A program made the position numbers and the translations under genes. DNA of 64,000 bases. Source: Pseudomonadota bacterium (GTDB lineage: Bacteria > Pseudomonadota > Alphaproteobacteria > Rhizobiales > Xanthobacteraceae). The DNA lies in NCBI GenBank assembly GCA_023388935.1, contig JAEWFG010000185.1, positions 1 to 64,000 of the forward strand, in the 5' to 3' direction. Positions 52,401 through 61,679 of this stretch are shown piece by piece. Within the stretch, counting starts at the first letter, position 1, and every line of letters starts with the position of its first letter. Under the pieces are notes generated by a model, which had not been told where the DNA came from, did no database searches, and saw only the letters and a list, made by a program, of their open reading frames with translations.

Positions 52401-52411
52401 ATTTCCTATGC
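52395..52411 (+). promoter_or_regulatory. 17-bp KdpE-like box 4
   Basis: It reads TTATGAATTTCCTATGC, overlapping the stop codon of the preceding gene and ending 104 bases before the 63-aa gene at 52515. Confidence 0.55.
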
Positions 52412-52514
52412 CGCGGCTCTGACGCTCATCTCGCAATCCTACCCGCTCATGGTCATCATTCCCGGCAAATTACGGAGGCTTTAGCCGCCGCCGGGTTGAT
52501 GAAGGAATACAGAG

Positions 52515-52706
52515 ATGTCTCTGCTGACACATGGCGTTGGACGCCCTGTTGACCGGGCGAAACGCCGCGCGCCGATATCGTGGGAGCGCAAGGCCCAACT
52601 CAAGCGCCTCGCGCTCGGCGCGCTGACTGTGCTCTCGATGGGCTCTGTGCTCACCGCGCTGATCGCGCTGAAGACCGCGATCTATGTCTGGCACCTCCGC
52701 GCCTGA
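52515..52706 (+). CDS. 63-aa single-helix membrane protein
   Basis: A basic N-terminal half (DRAKRRAPISWERKAQLKRL) precedes one membrane helix (LGALTVLSMGSVLTALIAL). The next gene starts 15 bases later. The function is unknown. Box 4 lies about 100 bases upstream. Confidence 0.65.
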   Translation: MSLLTHGVGRPVDRAKRRAPISWERKAQLKRLALGALTVLSMGSVLTALIALKTAIYVWHLRA

Positions 52707-52721
52707 TCGGGATGGGAGACC

Positions 52722-53111
52722 ATGATGACCTTGCAGATGTGTGAGGAGGCCGCCATGGCCGCGATCGCCCTTCAAGCTGTCCATTCCCGGTCTGAGGCCA
52801 AGCACGCGGCGGCGCTGGGACCGCTCGATCCGGATGTGGTCAGTGCCGCCATCCCCGCCTTCTTCATCGGACGCAACGGCGCCGGCCTCTGGGTCGCGCG
52901 CGAAGCGAATGGACGCGTCGGCGGTCTATTCCTGTTCAAGAGCTCGGCGGTCGATTTCGCCAACCGGCAGAGCCTGCCGGCACGATGCGCGCTGGTTTTT
53001 CCTACCGAGACCTTCGAACTCGACATCGAGAACAGGGGCAATCCGCTGATCGTGCTGGCGGAGGGAGCGAGGCGACTCCTTGCGCGCGTGGTGACAAGGC
53101 TGCGGACATGA
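52722..53111 (+). CDS. 129-aa protein, paralogue of the 50794 product
   Basis: The shared core FIGRNGAGLWVAREANGRVG, then GLFLFKSSAVDFAN, starts at about residue 48; the first 45 residues are extra compared with the 84-aa paralogue. ATG codons at 52722, 52725 or 52755 could each start it; GGGAGA before the first supports 52722. It overlaps the following membrane gene by four bases (ATGA). Function unknown. Confidence 0.7.
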   Translation: MMTLQMCEEAAMAAIALQAVHSRSEAKHAAALGPLDPDVVSAAIPAFFIGRNGAGLWVAREANGRVGGLFLFKSSAVDFANRQSLPARCALVFPTETFELDIENRGNPLIVLAEGARRLLARVVTRLRT

Positions 53112-53329
53112 TCGAGCTCAAGATCGCCATCCTTGTTGCGTTGATGGGTGCATTGCTGCTCGGCATGCGCATCGGCGCTGCAGCCGCTTGGACAAGCAGC
53201 ATACAACTCATGAAGGGTAATCTGGAAGGCGCGGTCACCACGACGATCCTGACCATGACGGTGAGCCTGATCTGGGGCGCCATCCTGACACTCGTGATCA
53301 CGCTGCTCGCGCGCGGGCTCGGCGTCTAG
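53108..53329 (+). CDS. 73-aa two-helix membrane protein
   Basis: Helices lie at residues 5-26 (KIAILVALMGALLLGMRIGA) and 43-70 (VTTTILTMTVSLIWGAILTLVI). It is coupled to the upstream gene by an ATGA overlap. This looks like the end of the transcript starting at 52515. Function unknown. Confidence 0.7.
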   Translation: MIELKIAILVALMGALLLGMRIGAAAAWTSSIQLMKGNLEGAVTTTILTMTVSLIWGAILTLVITLLARGLGV

Positions 53330-53452
53330 CCCCTCTCCAAGGCGGGCAACAGGGCACGAACGGCGGTCGCGATGCCTGCATGAGGCCACGCATCCCGCGG
53401 AAAAGACCCGACCGATCTGGCGCAGTTTCACGGAACCGTGTAGAGCGGTTGC

Positions 53453-54088
53453 ATGAGCACCAACAACGTCAACGTTGTCGTCCACCCCCTGGTCCAGCAC
53501 AAGCTCTCCCTGATGCGGGAGAAGGACCGCTCGACCAAAAGCTTTCGGGAGATCCTGAACGAGATCGGGATGCTGCTCTGCTACGAGGTGACGCGCGACC
53601 TGCCGCTCGAGCTGGTCGAGATCGAGACGCCGATCGCACCGATGCAGGCGCCGAAGATCGCCGGCAAGAAGCTCACGCTGGCGCCGATCCTGCGCGCCGG
53701 CGTCGGCTTCCTCGACGGCATGCTGGCGCTGATGCCCTCGGCGCGCATCGCCCATATCGGGCTCTACCGCGATCCCGAAACATTGCAGGCCGTGGAATAT
53801 TACTTCAAGGCGCCGCAGGACCTGTCCGACCGCACCGTGATCCTGATGGACCCGATGCTGGCGACCGGCAACTCGGCCTGCGCCGGCGCCTCCCTGCTCA
53901 AGGCGCGCGGTGCCCGTGACATTCGCTTCGTCTGCCTTTTGGCTGCTCCGGAGGGCATCGCACAGTTCCAGAGCGAACATCCCGACGTACCGGTCTGGAC
54001 TGCTGCGGTCGACGAGCGGCTCAACGACCATGGCTACATCGTGCCGGGTCTGGGCGATGCCGGCGACCGGATGTTCGGCACCAAGTAG
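53453..54088 (+). CDS. upp: Uracil phosphoribosyltransferase
   Basis: The 211-aa enzyme makes UMP from uracil and PRPP in pyrimidine salvage. It has MREKDRSTKSFREILNEIG, LAPILRAGVGFLDGML and the PRPP loop DPMLATGNSACAGASLL, then GYIVPGLGDAGDRMFGT at the end. It stands alone, with about 120 bases upstream. Confidence 0.97.
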   Translation: MSTNNVNVVVHPLVQHKLSLMREKDRSTKSFREILNEIGMLLCYEVTRDLPLELVEIETPIAPMQAPKIAGKKLTLAPILRAGVGFLDGMLALMPSARIAHIGLYRDPETLQAVEYYFKAPQDLSDRTVILMDPMLATGNSACAGASLLKARGARDIRFVCLLAAPEGIAQFQSEHPDVPVWTAAVDERLNDHGYIVPGLGDAGDRMFGTK

Positions 54089-54121
54089 ACAGGTTCATGC
54101 GATCAGGTTACTCCGGTTGGC

Positions 54122-55696
54122 ATGTGCTCCAATGAATTTTTGCTGCAATCGCTGATCTGCACCGAGGCCGGCGCCGATCCCGCCTTCGTGTTCGACGGCA
54201 CGCCGGTCTCGCGCGCGGAATTGTCTGTGAAGATCGACCAGAGCGCCGCCTGGCTTGCCGCGCAAGGCATCAGCAAGGGCGACGTGATCGCGGTCTGGCT
54301 GGTCAACCGGATCGAATGGGTCGCGCTGCTGTTTGCCGCCGCCCGATGCGGGGCGGTCGTCGCCGCCGTCAATACGCGCTACCGCAGCGCGGAAGTCGCG
54401 CACCTGCTCAAGGTGTCCGGCGCGAAGCTGATGGTAGTCGAGGCCGCGTTCCGCTCGATCGACTTTGCCGCGATCCTCACCGATGTCGCCAAGGCCGAGG
54501 TGCCAGCACTGCAGCGGATCGCGGTGGTCGGCGCGGACGCGATCCCCGCACGCTGGCCCTGTGCGCGCTTCGATGCCTTCGACAAGCCCTATCCGCCGGC
54601 GCCTCCGGCGCAAGACGACGCCGATCTGCCGGTGCTGCTCTACACCACATCAGGCACGACCAGGGGGCCAAAGCTGGTCGCGCATTCGCAGAGAACGCTG
54701 GCCACGCATGCTGCCTCCGTCGCCAAGGCGCTCCAGCTCTCGCCGCAGCGTCATTCGCTGCTGGCCATGCTGCCGTTCTGCGGCACTTTCGGCATGACCA
54801 GCCTGCTCGGCTTCATCGCGGCGGGCGCGACGATCTACGTTCTCGACGCCTTCGAGGCGGCGCCGGCGCTGAAGATCCTCAAAGACCATAGGATCACGCA
54901 CGCCTTCGGCTCTGACGAGATGTTCCGCCGCATTCTGGCCCTCACCGACGCGCCGCGGCCGTTCCCGCACCTCGAAGTCTGCGGCTTCGCCGCGTTCCAG
55001 CCCGGCTGGCGCGAGCTTGCCGCGGAAGCCGAGGCGCGCGGCATGCCCCCGTTCGGCCTCTACGGCTCGAGCGAGATGCAGGCGCTGTTCTCGATCGGCC
55101 GTCTGGGCGATGCGTTTACCGACCGCATCGAAGGCGGCGGCTGGCCGATGTCCCCCGACGCCAGGGTTCGCGTACGCGATACCGAGACCGGCGAGCTTGC
55201 GGCGCAGGGCGTCTCCGGCGAGATCGAGATCAGCGCGCCGTCGTGCTTCCTCGGCTACTTCAACAATCCCGAAGCGACGCGCGAGGCGATCAGCGCCGAC
55301 GGGTTCTTCCGCACCGGCGACATCGGCCGGCTGCGCGGCGACGGCTCCTTCGTTTACGAGACGCGCGCGGGCGATGCGATGCGGCTCGGCGGCTTCCTGG
55401 TCGCACCCGGTGAGATCGAGGACGAGCTCAAATCGTGCGCCGGGGTGGCGGACGCCCAGGTCGTCGCGGTCGATCTGAAGGGCCAGGCGCGCTGCGTCGC
55501 CTTCGTGATCCCATCCAGCGAGCCGCCACGGCAAGAGGCGCTGGTCGCGCGCCTGCGCGAACGGCTTGCCGGCTACAAGGTGCCGGCGCGGATCTATGTC
55601 GTGGACGCCTTCCCCGTCACCGACAGCGCCAACGGCGTGAAGATCCAGCGTGCCCGGCTTCGTGCCATGGCGATGGAGCGAATCGCGGTCGAATAG
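54122..55696 (+). CDS. Class I adenylate-forming enzyme (acyl-CoA synthetase-like)
   Basis: The 524-aa protein activates a carboxylic acid with ATP. The P-loop LLYTTSGTTRGPKLVAHSQ, the GLYGSSEMQ region, GYFNNPEAT, FRTGDIGRL and the C-terminal catalytic lysine in NGVKIQRARL are all present. It diverges from the acyl-CoA synthetase at 56994-58547 and is not its close copy. The substrate is unknown. It starts 33 bases after upp and converges with the CoA-transferase. Confidence 0.85.
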   Translation: MCSNEFLLQSLICTEAGADPAFVFDGTPVSRAELSVKIDQSAAWLAAQGISKGDVIAVWLVNRIEWVALLFAAARCGAVVAAVNTRYRSAEVAHLLKVSGAKLMVVEAAFRSIDFAAILTDVAKAEVPALQRIAVVGADAIPARWPCARFDAFDKPYPPAPPAQDDADLPVLLYTTSGTTRGPKLVAHSQRTLATHAASVAKALQLSPQRHSLLAMLPFCGTFGMTSLLGFIAAGATIYVLDAFEAAPALKILKDHRITHAFGSDEMFRRILALTDAPRPFPHLEVCGFAAFQPGWRELAAEAEARGMPPFGLYGSSEMQALFSIGRLGDAFTDRIEGGGWPMSPDARVRVRDTETGELAAQGVSGEIEISAPSCFLGYFNNPEATREAISADGFFRTGDIGRLRGDGSFVYETRAGDAMRLGGFLVAPGEIEDELKSCAGVADAQVVAVDLKGQARCVAFVIPSSEPPRQEALVARLRERLAGYKVPARIYVVDAFPVTDSANGVKIQRARLRAMAMERIAVE

Positions 55697-55738
55697 GCTG
55701 TCCTGTTTCAGATCCGTTCAGGCCCAGCGGCGAAGCTG

Positions 55739-56986
55739 TTAGCGCATGAAGGTACGCAGCCGAGCCGACAGCGCATCGCGGTGCTCTGGCGCTGCAATCG
55801 CGATCACCCGACGCGCGCGCTCGGCAAGACCGCAGCCGCGCAGCTCCGCAACGCCCCATTCGGTGATGATGGCGTCGACATCGGCGCGGGGCGTCGTCAC
55901 CGTCTCGACATTGGCGACGATGCGGCTGGTCCCGTCGGATGCGGTCGCCGGCAAGGCGATGATAGCCCTGCCCCCGCGTGACGCATTGGCACCCCGCACG
56001 AAATCGAGCTGCCCGCCGATCGCGCCGATTGCGACGCCGTTCAGCGTCTCGGAATTCACGCTGCCATCGAGTCCGACCTGGAGCGCCGAGTTGATCGCGA
56101 CCAGCCGGTTGATCCGCGCCAGCACGTTTTGACCGTGCGTGTAGGACGTCGGCCGCACCGCGACCGCCTTGTTCTCGTGCACGAAGCGATAGAGCCGGTT
56201 CGTCCCAATCACCTGGTTGGTGACGGTGATCCCTTCATCGATGCCCTTTTCCGCATTCGTCACCGCGCCGCGCTCGATCAGATCGACGACGGCATCGTTG
56301 ATCAGGCCGGAATGAATGCCGAGATTGCGCGCATGGGACAGCGAGGAGAGGATCGCGTCCGGAATTCGGCCGACGCCGAACTGGAGCGTGCTGCCGTCGG
56401 CGATCAGGTTCGCCGCATGTGCAGCAATGCGCCGCGAGATGTCATCGAGCGGCGTCGAGGCCAATTCAACCGGCGGACGGCGAGCCGCAACGCGCACATG
56501 GATTGGCACATCTTCGGGCCATTCCGCCCCGAACGTAAAGGGCGCCTCCGGATTGATCTCGGCGATGACGAGGCGCGCACCGCGCGCGGCGTCGATGACA
56601 TAGTCGTTGGAGAGGCTGGCGCTGAGCCGCCCCTCGGACTCCGCGAGCTGCACCAGAACGACAGCGGCCTTGTAACGGCGCGCGGCGAAGTCGGCACAGA
56701 AGGCGCTGTAATTGCTCGGGATCACATCGAGCCGCCCGGCTTTCGCGAGCCGCCGCGCATTGCCGATCACGCCATAGCTCAGGAACGAGACGCTCGGAGC
56801 GCACGATGCGGAAAACGTCTCCGAGAACACCGGCCCGACCATCATACGGAACGGCGGCAGATCCCCGGCCTGCGCCATCAGCGCTTCGGTCAAAGTGATA
56901 GGCTCCGCCGTCGCCTGCCCGCACACAACGAGATCGCCATCCCGGATCAGGCCGGAAAAGTCGATCGGCGCCGCGGGCTCAGGCAT
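55739..56986 (-). CDS. Acetyl-CoA hydrolase/transferase family protein
   Basis: The 415-aa product matches the 4-hydroxybutyrate CoA-transferase-like family: DGDLVVCGQATAEP near the start, DGSTLQFGVGRIPDAILSSL in the middle, and VGLDGSVNSETLNGVAIGAIGGQLDFVRGANAS near the end. It would move CoA between acids, for example to recycle the CoA thioester of the imported acid. It is the last gene of the TRAP operon, seven bases after the acyl-CoA synthetase. Confidence 0.88.
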   Translation of the reverse strand: MPEPAAPIDFSGLIRDGDLVVCGQATAEPITLTEALMAQAGDLPPFRMMVGPVFSETFSASCAPSVSFLSYGVIGNARRLAKAGRLDVIPSNYSAFCADFAARRYKAAVVLVQLAESEGRLSASLSNDYVIDAARGARLVIAEINPEAPFTFGAEWPEDVPIHVRVAARRPPVELASTPLDDISRRIAAHAANLIADGSTLQFGVGRIPDAILSSLSHARNLGIHSGLINDAVVDLIERGAVTNAEKGIDEGITVTNQVIGTNRLYRFVHENKAVAVRPTSYTHGQNVLARINRLVAINSALQVGLDGSVNSETLNGVAIGAIGGQLDFVRGANASRGGRAIIALPATASDGTSRIVANVETVTTPRADVDAIITEWGVAELRGCGLAERARRVIAIAAPEHRDALSARLRTFMR

Positions 56987-56993
56987 CGTCGCC

Positions 56994-58547
56994 TCAATCC
57001 ATCGGCGCGAGGCGCGCGGAGGACTCGCCGAGGAGCGTTCGAAGCTCCGTCTTCACGATCTTGCCGTAGCTGTTCTTCGGGAGCTCGCCGGTGAGGTAAT
57101 AATGCTTCGGCCGCTTGAAGCGCGCGATCCAGGCATTGCACATCTGGTCGAGTTCATCGCGTGTAACCGCCCTGCCCGCGACGGGAACGACGACCGCCAC
57201 CACCTCCTCGCCCCATTCCGGATGCGGCCGGCCGATCACCGAGACCTCGGCGACGGCCTCATGCCGCAACAGCACCTCCTCGACCTCGCGCGGATAGATG
57301 TTGGTGCCGCCGGAGATGATGACGTCCTTGGAGCGATCCTTCAGCGTGAGGAAGCCATCGGCGTCGAAGGCGCCCATGTCGCCGGTATAGAGCCAGCCGT
57401 CGCGCAGCGTGGTCGCCGTGGCGTCCGGATTCTGCCAGTAGCCGGACATCACGGTATCGCCGCGCACGATGATCTCACCGATCTCATCAGGCGCAACGTC
57501 CCGGCCCGCTTCGTCGACGGTGCGCACCTGCACAACGGCTTGCGCGATCCCGACCGAGGCCAGGCGCTCCTCGTGGCGCGGGTGGCGAGCGTCGACATGC
57601 ATGGATTTCGGCAGATAAGTGATGGTCATCGGCGTTTCGCCCTGACCGTAGATCTGCGCAAGCTTTGGTCCGAACACACTGAGCGCGGCCTTGCAATCGG
57701 CGACATACATGGGACCGCCGCCATAGATGATCGTCTTCAGCCCCGGCGCGGTTGCGCCCCCGGCTTCTGCGGCGACCGTCAGGCGCCGCACCATGGTCGG
57801 CGCGGCGAAGAAGGAGATGCCGTCGCGCTTCGCGGTCAGCTCCAGAATCTCGTCCGGCTCGAAGCGGCCGCTCTCCGGAATGATCTGCGCGCCCATGCCG
57901 AGCACATGCGGCACCATATAGAGGCCGGAGCCGTGCGACATCGGCGCGGCGTGCAGCAGCGCCTCACTGGGCACGACCGGATTGATCTCGGCGAGATAGT
58001 TCAGCGACATCGCAAGCAGATTGCGATGGCTCAGCACCGCGCCCTTGGGGCGGCCGGTGGTGCCGCTGGTGTAGAAGATCCAGGCTGGATCGGTGATCGC
58101 GACATCCGCGATGGCAATGCCCTCGGCCTTCGCCAGGCCGCGATGTTCGGCCGAGCCGATCTCGACGATGCGCGGCTTGGCCGTGCCGAGCGCCAGAGCG
58201 TCCGAAGCGACGCTCGCCATGTCCTCGGTGACGAACACGACCGCGGCAGCGGAATTGTCGAGGATGAACGCGACCTCGCGCGGATGCAGTTTTGCGTTGA
58301 TGGGCACCGCGACCAGCCCGGCGTGCCAGCAGGCATAGAGACAGGCGACATAGTCTGGCGCGTTCTTCATCAGCAACGCAACGCGATCGCCCTTGGCAAG
58401 GCCAAGGCGCTGCTGCAGCGACGCAGCCAGCGAGGCCACAGTCGCGGCGAGCCGCCCGTAATCGGCGACCGGCGTCAATCCCTTGAACAGCGCCGGCGCG
58501 GACGCGTCGGCCTTCGCGGCACGCAGGAGATGATGAGCGAGGTTCAT
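56994..58547 (-). CDS. Acyl-CoA synthetase, AMP-binding
   Basis: Starting at MNLAHHLLRAAKA gives 517 aa; the frame stays open to 58850 but that part overlaps the dehydrogenase. It has IFYTSGTTGRPKGAVLSHRN, TLKDRSKDVIISGG and the catalytic lysine in KNSYGKIVKTEL. It would couple the imported carboxylate to CoA. Substrate unknown. It lies 32 bases below the dehydrogenase. Confidence 0.93.
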   Translation of the reverse strand: MNLAHHLLRAAKADASAPALFKGLTPVADYGRLAATVASLAASLQQRLGLAKGDRVALLMKNAPDYVACLYACWHAGLVAVPINAKLHPREVAFILDNSAAAVVFVTEDMASVASDALALGTAKPRIVEIGSAEHRGLAKAEGIAIADVAITDPAWIFYTSGTTGRPKGAVLSHRNLLAMSLNYLAEINPVVPSEALLHAAPMSHGSGLYMVPHVLGMGAQIIPESGRFEPDEILELTAKRDGISFFAAPTMVRRLTVAAEAGGATAPGLKTIIYGGGPMYVADCKAALSVFGPKLAQIYGQGETPMTITYLPKSMHVDARHPRHEERLASVGIAQAVVQVRTVDEAGRDVAPDEIGEIIVRGDTVMSGYWQNPDATATTLRDGWLYTGDMGAFDADGFLTLKDRSKDVIISGGTNIYPREVEEVLLRHEAVAEVSVIGRPHPEWGEEVVAVVVPVAGRAVTRDELDQMCNAWIARFKRPKHYYLTGELPKNSYGKIVKTELRTLLGESSARLAPMD

Positions 58548-58579
58548 GGGCGATCCTGCCGAACTATCCGCGCGCGAGC

Positions 58580-59746
58580 CTAGTACGACTTCGCCAGTCC
58601 GAGCACCTTTTCCGCAATGAAGCTGAGCGCGAGCTGCGGGCTGACCGGCGCGATGCGCGGGATCAGGACTTCGCGCAGGTAACGCTCGACATGGAACTCC
58701 TTGGCGTAGCCGAAGCCGCCATGGGTCATCACGGCCTGCTCGCAGGCGGAGAAGCCGGCCTCGCCAGCCAGATACTTCGCGGCATTGGCCGCGGCGCCGC
58801 ACGGCATGCCCTTGTCGTATTGCCACGCCGCCGACATCACCATCAGCCAAGCGGCCTCGAGCTCGACCCAGTTCACCGCGAGCGGATGCTGGATGCCCTG
58901 GTTCTTGCCGATCGGGCGATTGAACACGGTTCGCGTCTTGGCGTATTCGGTCGCGCGCGACAGCGCGAGCTTGCCGAGGCCGACGGCTTCCGCCGCGATC
59001 AGGATGCGCTCGGGGTTCATGCCTTCGAGGATGTACTGAAAGCCTTTGCCCTCTTCGCCGATCCGGTCTTCCATCGGGATCTCGAAGTCCTCGAAGAACA
59101 GCTCGTTGGAATCGACGATCTTGCGGCCCATCTTCTCGATCTCGTGGACCTTGATCTTCTTGCGGTCGAAATCGGTATAGAACAGGCTGAGGCCATGGGT
59201 GGGCGAACGCACCTCCTCAAGCGGCGTGGTGCGCGCCAGCAGCAGGATCTTGTGCGCGACCTGCGCGGTCGAGATCCACACTTTCTGGCCGTTGACGATG
59301 TAGCGGTCGTTCTTGGCGACCGCACGGGTCTTGAGCTGGGTGGTGTTGAGGCCGGTATTGGGCTCGGTGACGGCAAAGCAGGCCTTCTCGCGGCCCTCGA
59401 CCATCGGCGGCAGCATGCGCTTGCGCTGCTCCTCGGTGCCGAACACGACCACGGGATTGAGGCCGAACACGTTGATGTGCACCGCGGATGCGCCGGACAT
59501 GCCGGCACCGGATTCCGCGATCGTGCGCATCATGATCGCAGCTTCGGTGATACCGAGGCCGGAGCCGCCATAGGCTTCCGGCACGCAGATGCCGAGCCAG
59601 CCGGCATCGGCCAGCGCCTTGTGGAAGTCGTGTGGGAAGCCGCCGTCGTGATCCTTTTTCAGCCAGTAGGCATCGGGAAAGCCCTCGCAGATCTTTGCGA
59701 TGGCGTCGCGAATGGCTTCCTGCTGATCGGTGAGCGCGAAGTCCAT
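58580..59746 (-). CDS. Acyl-CoA dehydrogenase
   Basis: The 388-aa flavoenzyme oxidises an acyl-CoA to the enoyl-CoA. It has the usual three domains: PEAYGGSGLGITEAAIMM, CFAVTEPNTGLNTTQLKTRA for the middle domain, and the C-terminal MTHGGFGYAKEFHVERYLRE. It lies 42 bases after the transporter genes and 32 before the synthetase, so it belongs to one catabolic operon. Confidence 0.95.
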   Translation of the reverse strand: MDFALTDQQEAIRDAIAKICEGFPDAYWLKKDHDGGFPHDFHKALADAGWLGICVPEAYGGSGLGITEAAIMMRTIAESGAGMSGASAVHINVFGLNPVVVFGTEEQRKRMLPPMVEGREKACFAVTEPNTGLNTTQLKTRAVAKNDRYIVNGQKVWISTAQVAHKILLLARTTPLEEVRSPTHGLSLFYTDFDRKKIKVHEIEKMGRKIVDSNELFFEDFEIPMEDRIGEEGKGFQYILEGMNPERILIAAEAVGLGKLALSRATEYAKTRTVFNRPIGKNQGIQHPLAVNWVELEAAWLMVMSAAWQYDKGMPCGAAANAAKYLAGEAGFSACEQAVMTHGGFGYAKEFHVERYLREVLIPRIAPVSPQLALSFIAEKVLGLAKSY

Positions 59747-59788
59747 GTTGTTGATCTCCTTGCTTGGAGCCGCGGCGGCCCGGACGTG

Positions 59789-61078
59789 CTAGCGCCCCAT
59801 CTGCGAGGGCAGCCAGAGGATGATACTCGGAAACGCCACCAGGATCGCGATTGCGATCAGGTGGGCGATGAAGTGCGGGAAGGTGCCGTGGAACACTTCC
59901 GCCACCGGCCGCTTGGCGTAGCGGGCGACGATGAAGCAGTTCAGCCCGACCGGCGGCGTGATCATGCCGACCTCCGCGGTGACGATCTTGATGACGCCGA
60001 ACCAGATCGGATCGAAGCCGAGCGTCTTGATCAAGGGCAGCACGATCGGCACGGTCAGCACCAGGATCGCGATCTGGTCCATGAACGAGCCGAGCACGAT
60101 GTAGCCGCACAGGATCAGCGTGATGATCACCCAGCGCGAGGCCGGCAAGCTGCCGATCCAGGCGACGAGGTCCTGCGTCACATGCGTCAGCGTGAAGAAG
60201 TAGCCGAAGATCGAGGCGCCGACCAGGATCATGATGATCATGCAGGTGCCGTGGCAGGCGCGCAGCAGCGTCTTGTAGAGCGACGACGGCGTGATCTTGC
60301 CCTTGACGATCGCGAGCAGGAAGGCACCGAACGCGCCGAAAGCAGAAGCTTCCGTCGGGGTCGCGACGCCGAGATAGATCGTTCCCGTCACGATCGAGAA
60401 CAGCACCACCATCGGCGAAACCTGCCACAGCAGCGCGAACTTCTCGCGCCACGGCACTGATTTCGCGGCCGGCGCGCGCGAGGGATCCTGCCAGACCAGG
60501 AAGTAGATCGTGGCCATGATGGTGATGGTAACGAGGATCGCGGGGATGATGCCGCTGATCAGCAGCTTGCCGATGTTCACCTCGGCGAGCAGGCCGAAGA
60601 TGACGAGCGCGACGCTCGTCGGCAGCAGCATCGACAGCGTGCCCGATATCGCGACCACGCCCGCGGCCATCTTCGGCTCATAGCCCTGGCGAATCATCGC
60701 CGGAAGGCTGGTCGAGGACAGCGTCGCGGCGGAGGCCGTCGAGGTGCCGCAGATCGCGCCGAAGCCGGCGCCGGCAAGCGCGGTTGCCATGCCGAGACCG
60801 CCGGGAATGCGGCCGACCCAGGCCGAAGCCGTCTTGAACAGATCATCCGCGACGCCCGACAGCAGCACGAGATCCGCCATCAGGAGGAACATCGGGATGG
60901 TGATCAGTTCGTACGCGGAGACGGTCGAGAGCGGCGCGGTCTGCAGGATGCCGAACAGTGTGGACCATCCGCCCACCATGACGAGACCGACCGAACCGGC
61001 AAAGGCCATGGCGAAGCCGACGGGCGTGCCGAGCGCAAGCAGGCCGAACAGCAGGGCGAGAACGATGAAAGGTGTCAT
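59789..61078 (-). CDS. dctM: TRAP transporter large permease (DctM type)
   Basis: The 429-aa membrane protein has about 12 helices. It opens FIVLALLFGLLALGTPVGFAMAFAG and has the family-typical CGTSTASAATLSSTSLPAMIRQGYEP, as well as ITPPVGLNCFIVARYAKRP near the end. It is the sodium-coupled channel half of a tripartite uptake system, working with the small permease 12 bases upstream. Confidence 0.95.
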   Translation of the reverse strand: MTPFIVLALLFGLLALGTPVGFAMAFAGSVGLVMVGGWSTLFGILQTAPLSTVSAYELITIPMFLLMADLVLLSGVADDLFKTASAWVGRIPGGLGMATALAGAGFGAICGTSTASAATLSSTSLPAMIRQGYEPKMAAGVVAISGTLSMLLPTSVALVIFGLLAEVNIGKLLISGIIPAILVTITIMATIYFLVWQDPSRAPAAKSVPWREKFALLWQVSPMVVLFSIVTGTIYLGVATPTEASAFGAFGAFLLAIVKGKITPSSLYKTLLRACHGTCMIIMILVGASIFGYFFTLTHVTQDLVAWIGSLPASRWVIITLILCGYIVLGSFMDQIAILVLTVPIVLPLIKTLGFDPIWFGVIKIVTAEVGMITPPVGLNCFIVARYAKRPVAEVFHGTFPHFIAHLIAIAILVAFPSIILWLPSQMGR

Positions 61079-61090
61079 GGATGCCTGCCG

Positions 61091-61645
61091 TTACTCGAAG
61101 CTTCGTGCTTCGCCGACGCCGGTGACCGGCGGCAGCGGATAGAGGTCGCGCCCGCTGACGAGGCTCAGCACATTGCCGACGAGCTGCAGAGCCAGCCGCA
61201 GCACCAACACGCCGCAGCCGAACGGGACCAGCGCCGCCGAGATCCAGGTCGGCCACGGAATCGCGCCGGAGAGGACGTCGTGCTGCTCATAATTCTCCAG
61301 CGCGCGCTCGAATCCGACCTTGCAGATCAGGACGAACACGAACAGGCCGGCAAGCGCGGTGACGATCTCGGACAGCCGCCGCCCGGCCGGCGAGAAGCGC
61401 GACAGGAGGATGTCGACGCCGACATGCGCATGCTCGCGCAAGCCGTCCGAGAGCGTGAAGAAGAATACGCCGGCGAGGAGATAGAGCCCGATCAGGTCAT
61501 AAGTGAAAGAGAACGGACGGTTGAGCGCGTAGCGCATGAACACGTCGGTCACCACCAGCAGCATGATCACGAACAGGAACACCACCGCGACCACCGTCAG
61601 CGCGCGTTCCAGCGCGCCGAGCACATCTCCTGCTCGTTTGATCAC
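61091..61645 (-). CDS. dctQ: TRAP transporter small permease (DctQ type)
   Basis: The 184-aa protein has four membrane helices: ALTVVAVVFLFVIMLLVVTDVFMRY, LIGLYLLAGVFFFTLSDGL, a middle helix EIVTALAGLFVFVLICKVGF and WISAALVPFGCGVLVLRLAL. The order and length fit DctQ. It lies between the binding protein and the large permease. Confidence 0.92.
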   Translation of the reverse strand: MIKRAGDVLGALERALTVVAVVFLFVIMLLVVTDVFMRYALNRPFSFTYDLIGLYLLAGVFFFTLSDGLREHAHVGVDILLSRFSPAGRRLSEIVTALAGLFVFVLICKVGFERALENYEQHDVLSGAIPWPTWISAALVPFGCGVLVLRLALQLVGNVLSLVSGRDLYPLPPVTGVGEARSFE

Positions 61646-61679
61646 CTCTGCCGTCTCCTTCTTCTATGCCGGCTGACGA

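Noticed and set aside
56895..60460. Long plus-strand frames opposite the acyl-CoA synthetase and dehydrogenase
   Set aside because: Shadow frames with biased composition and no plausible protein features.
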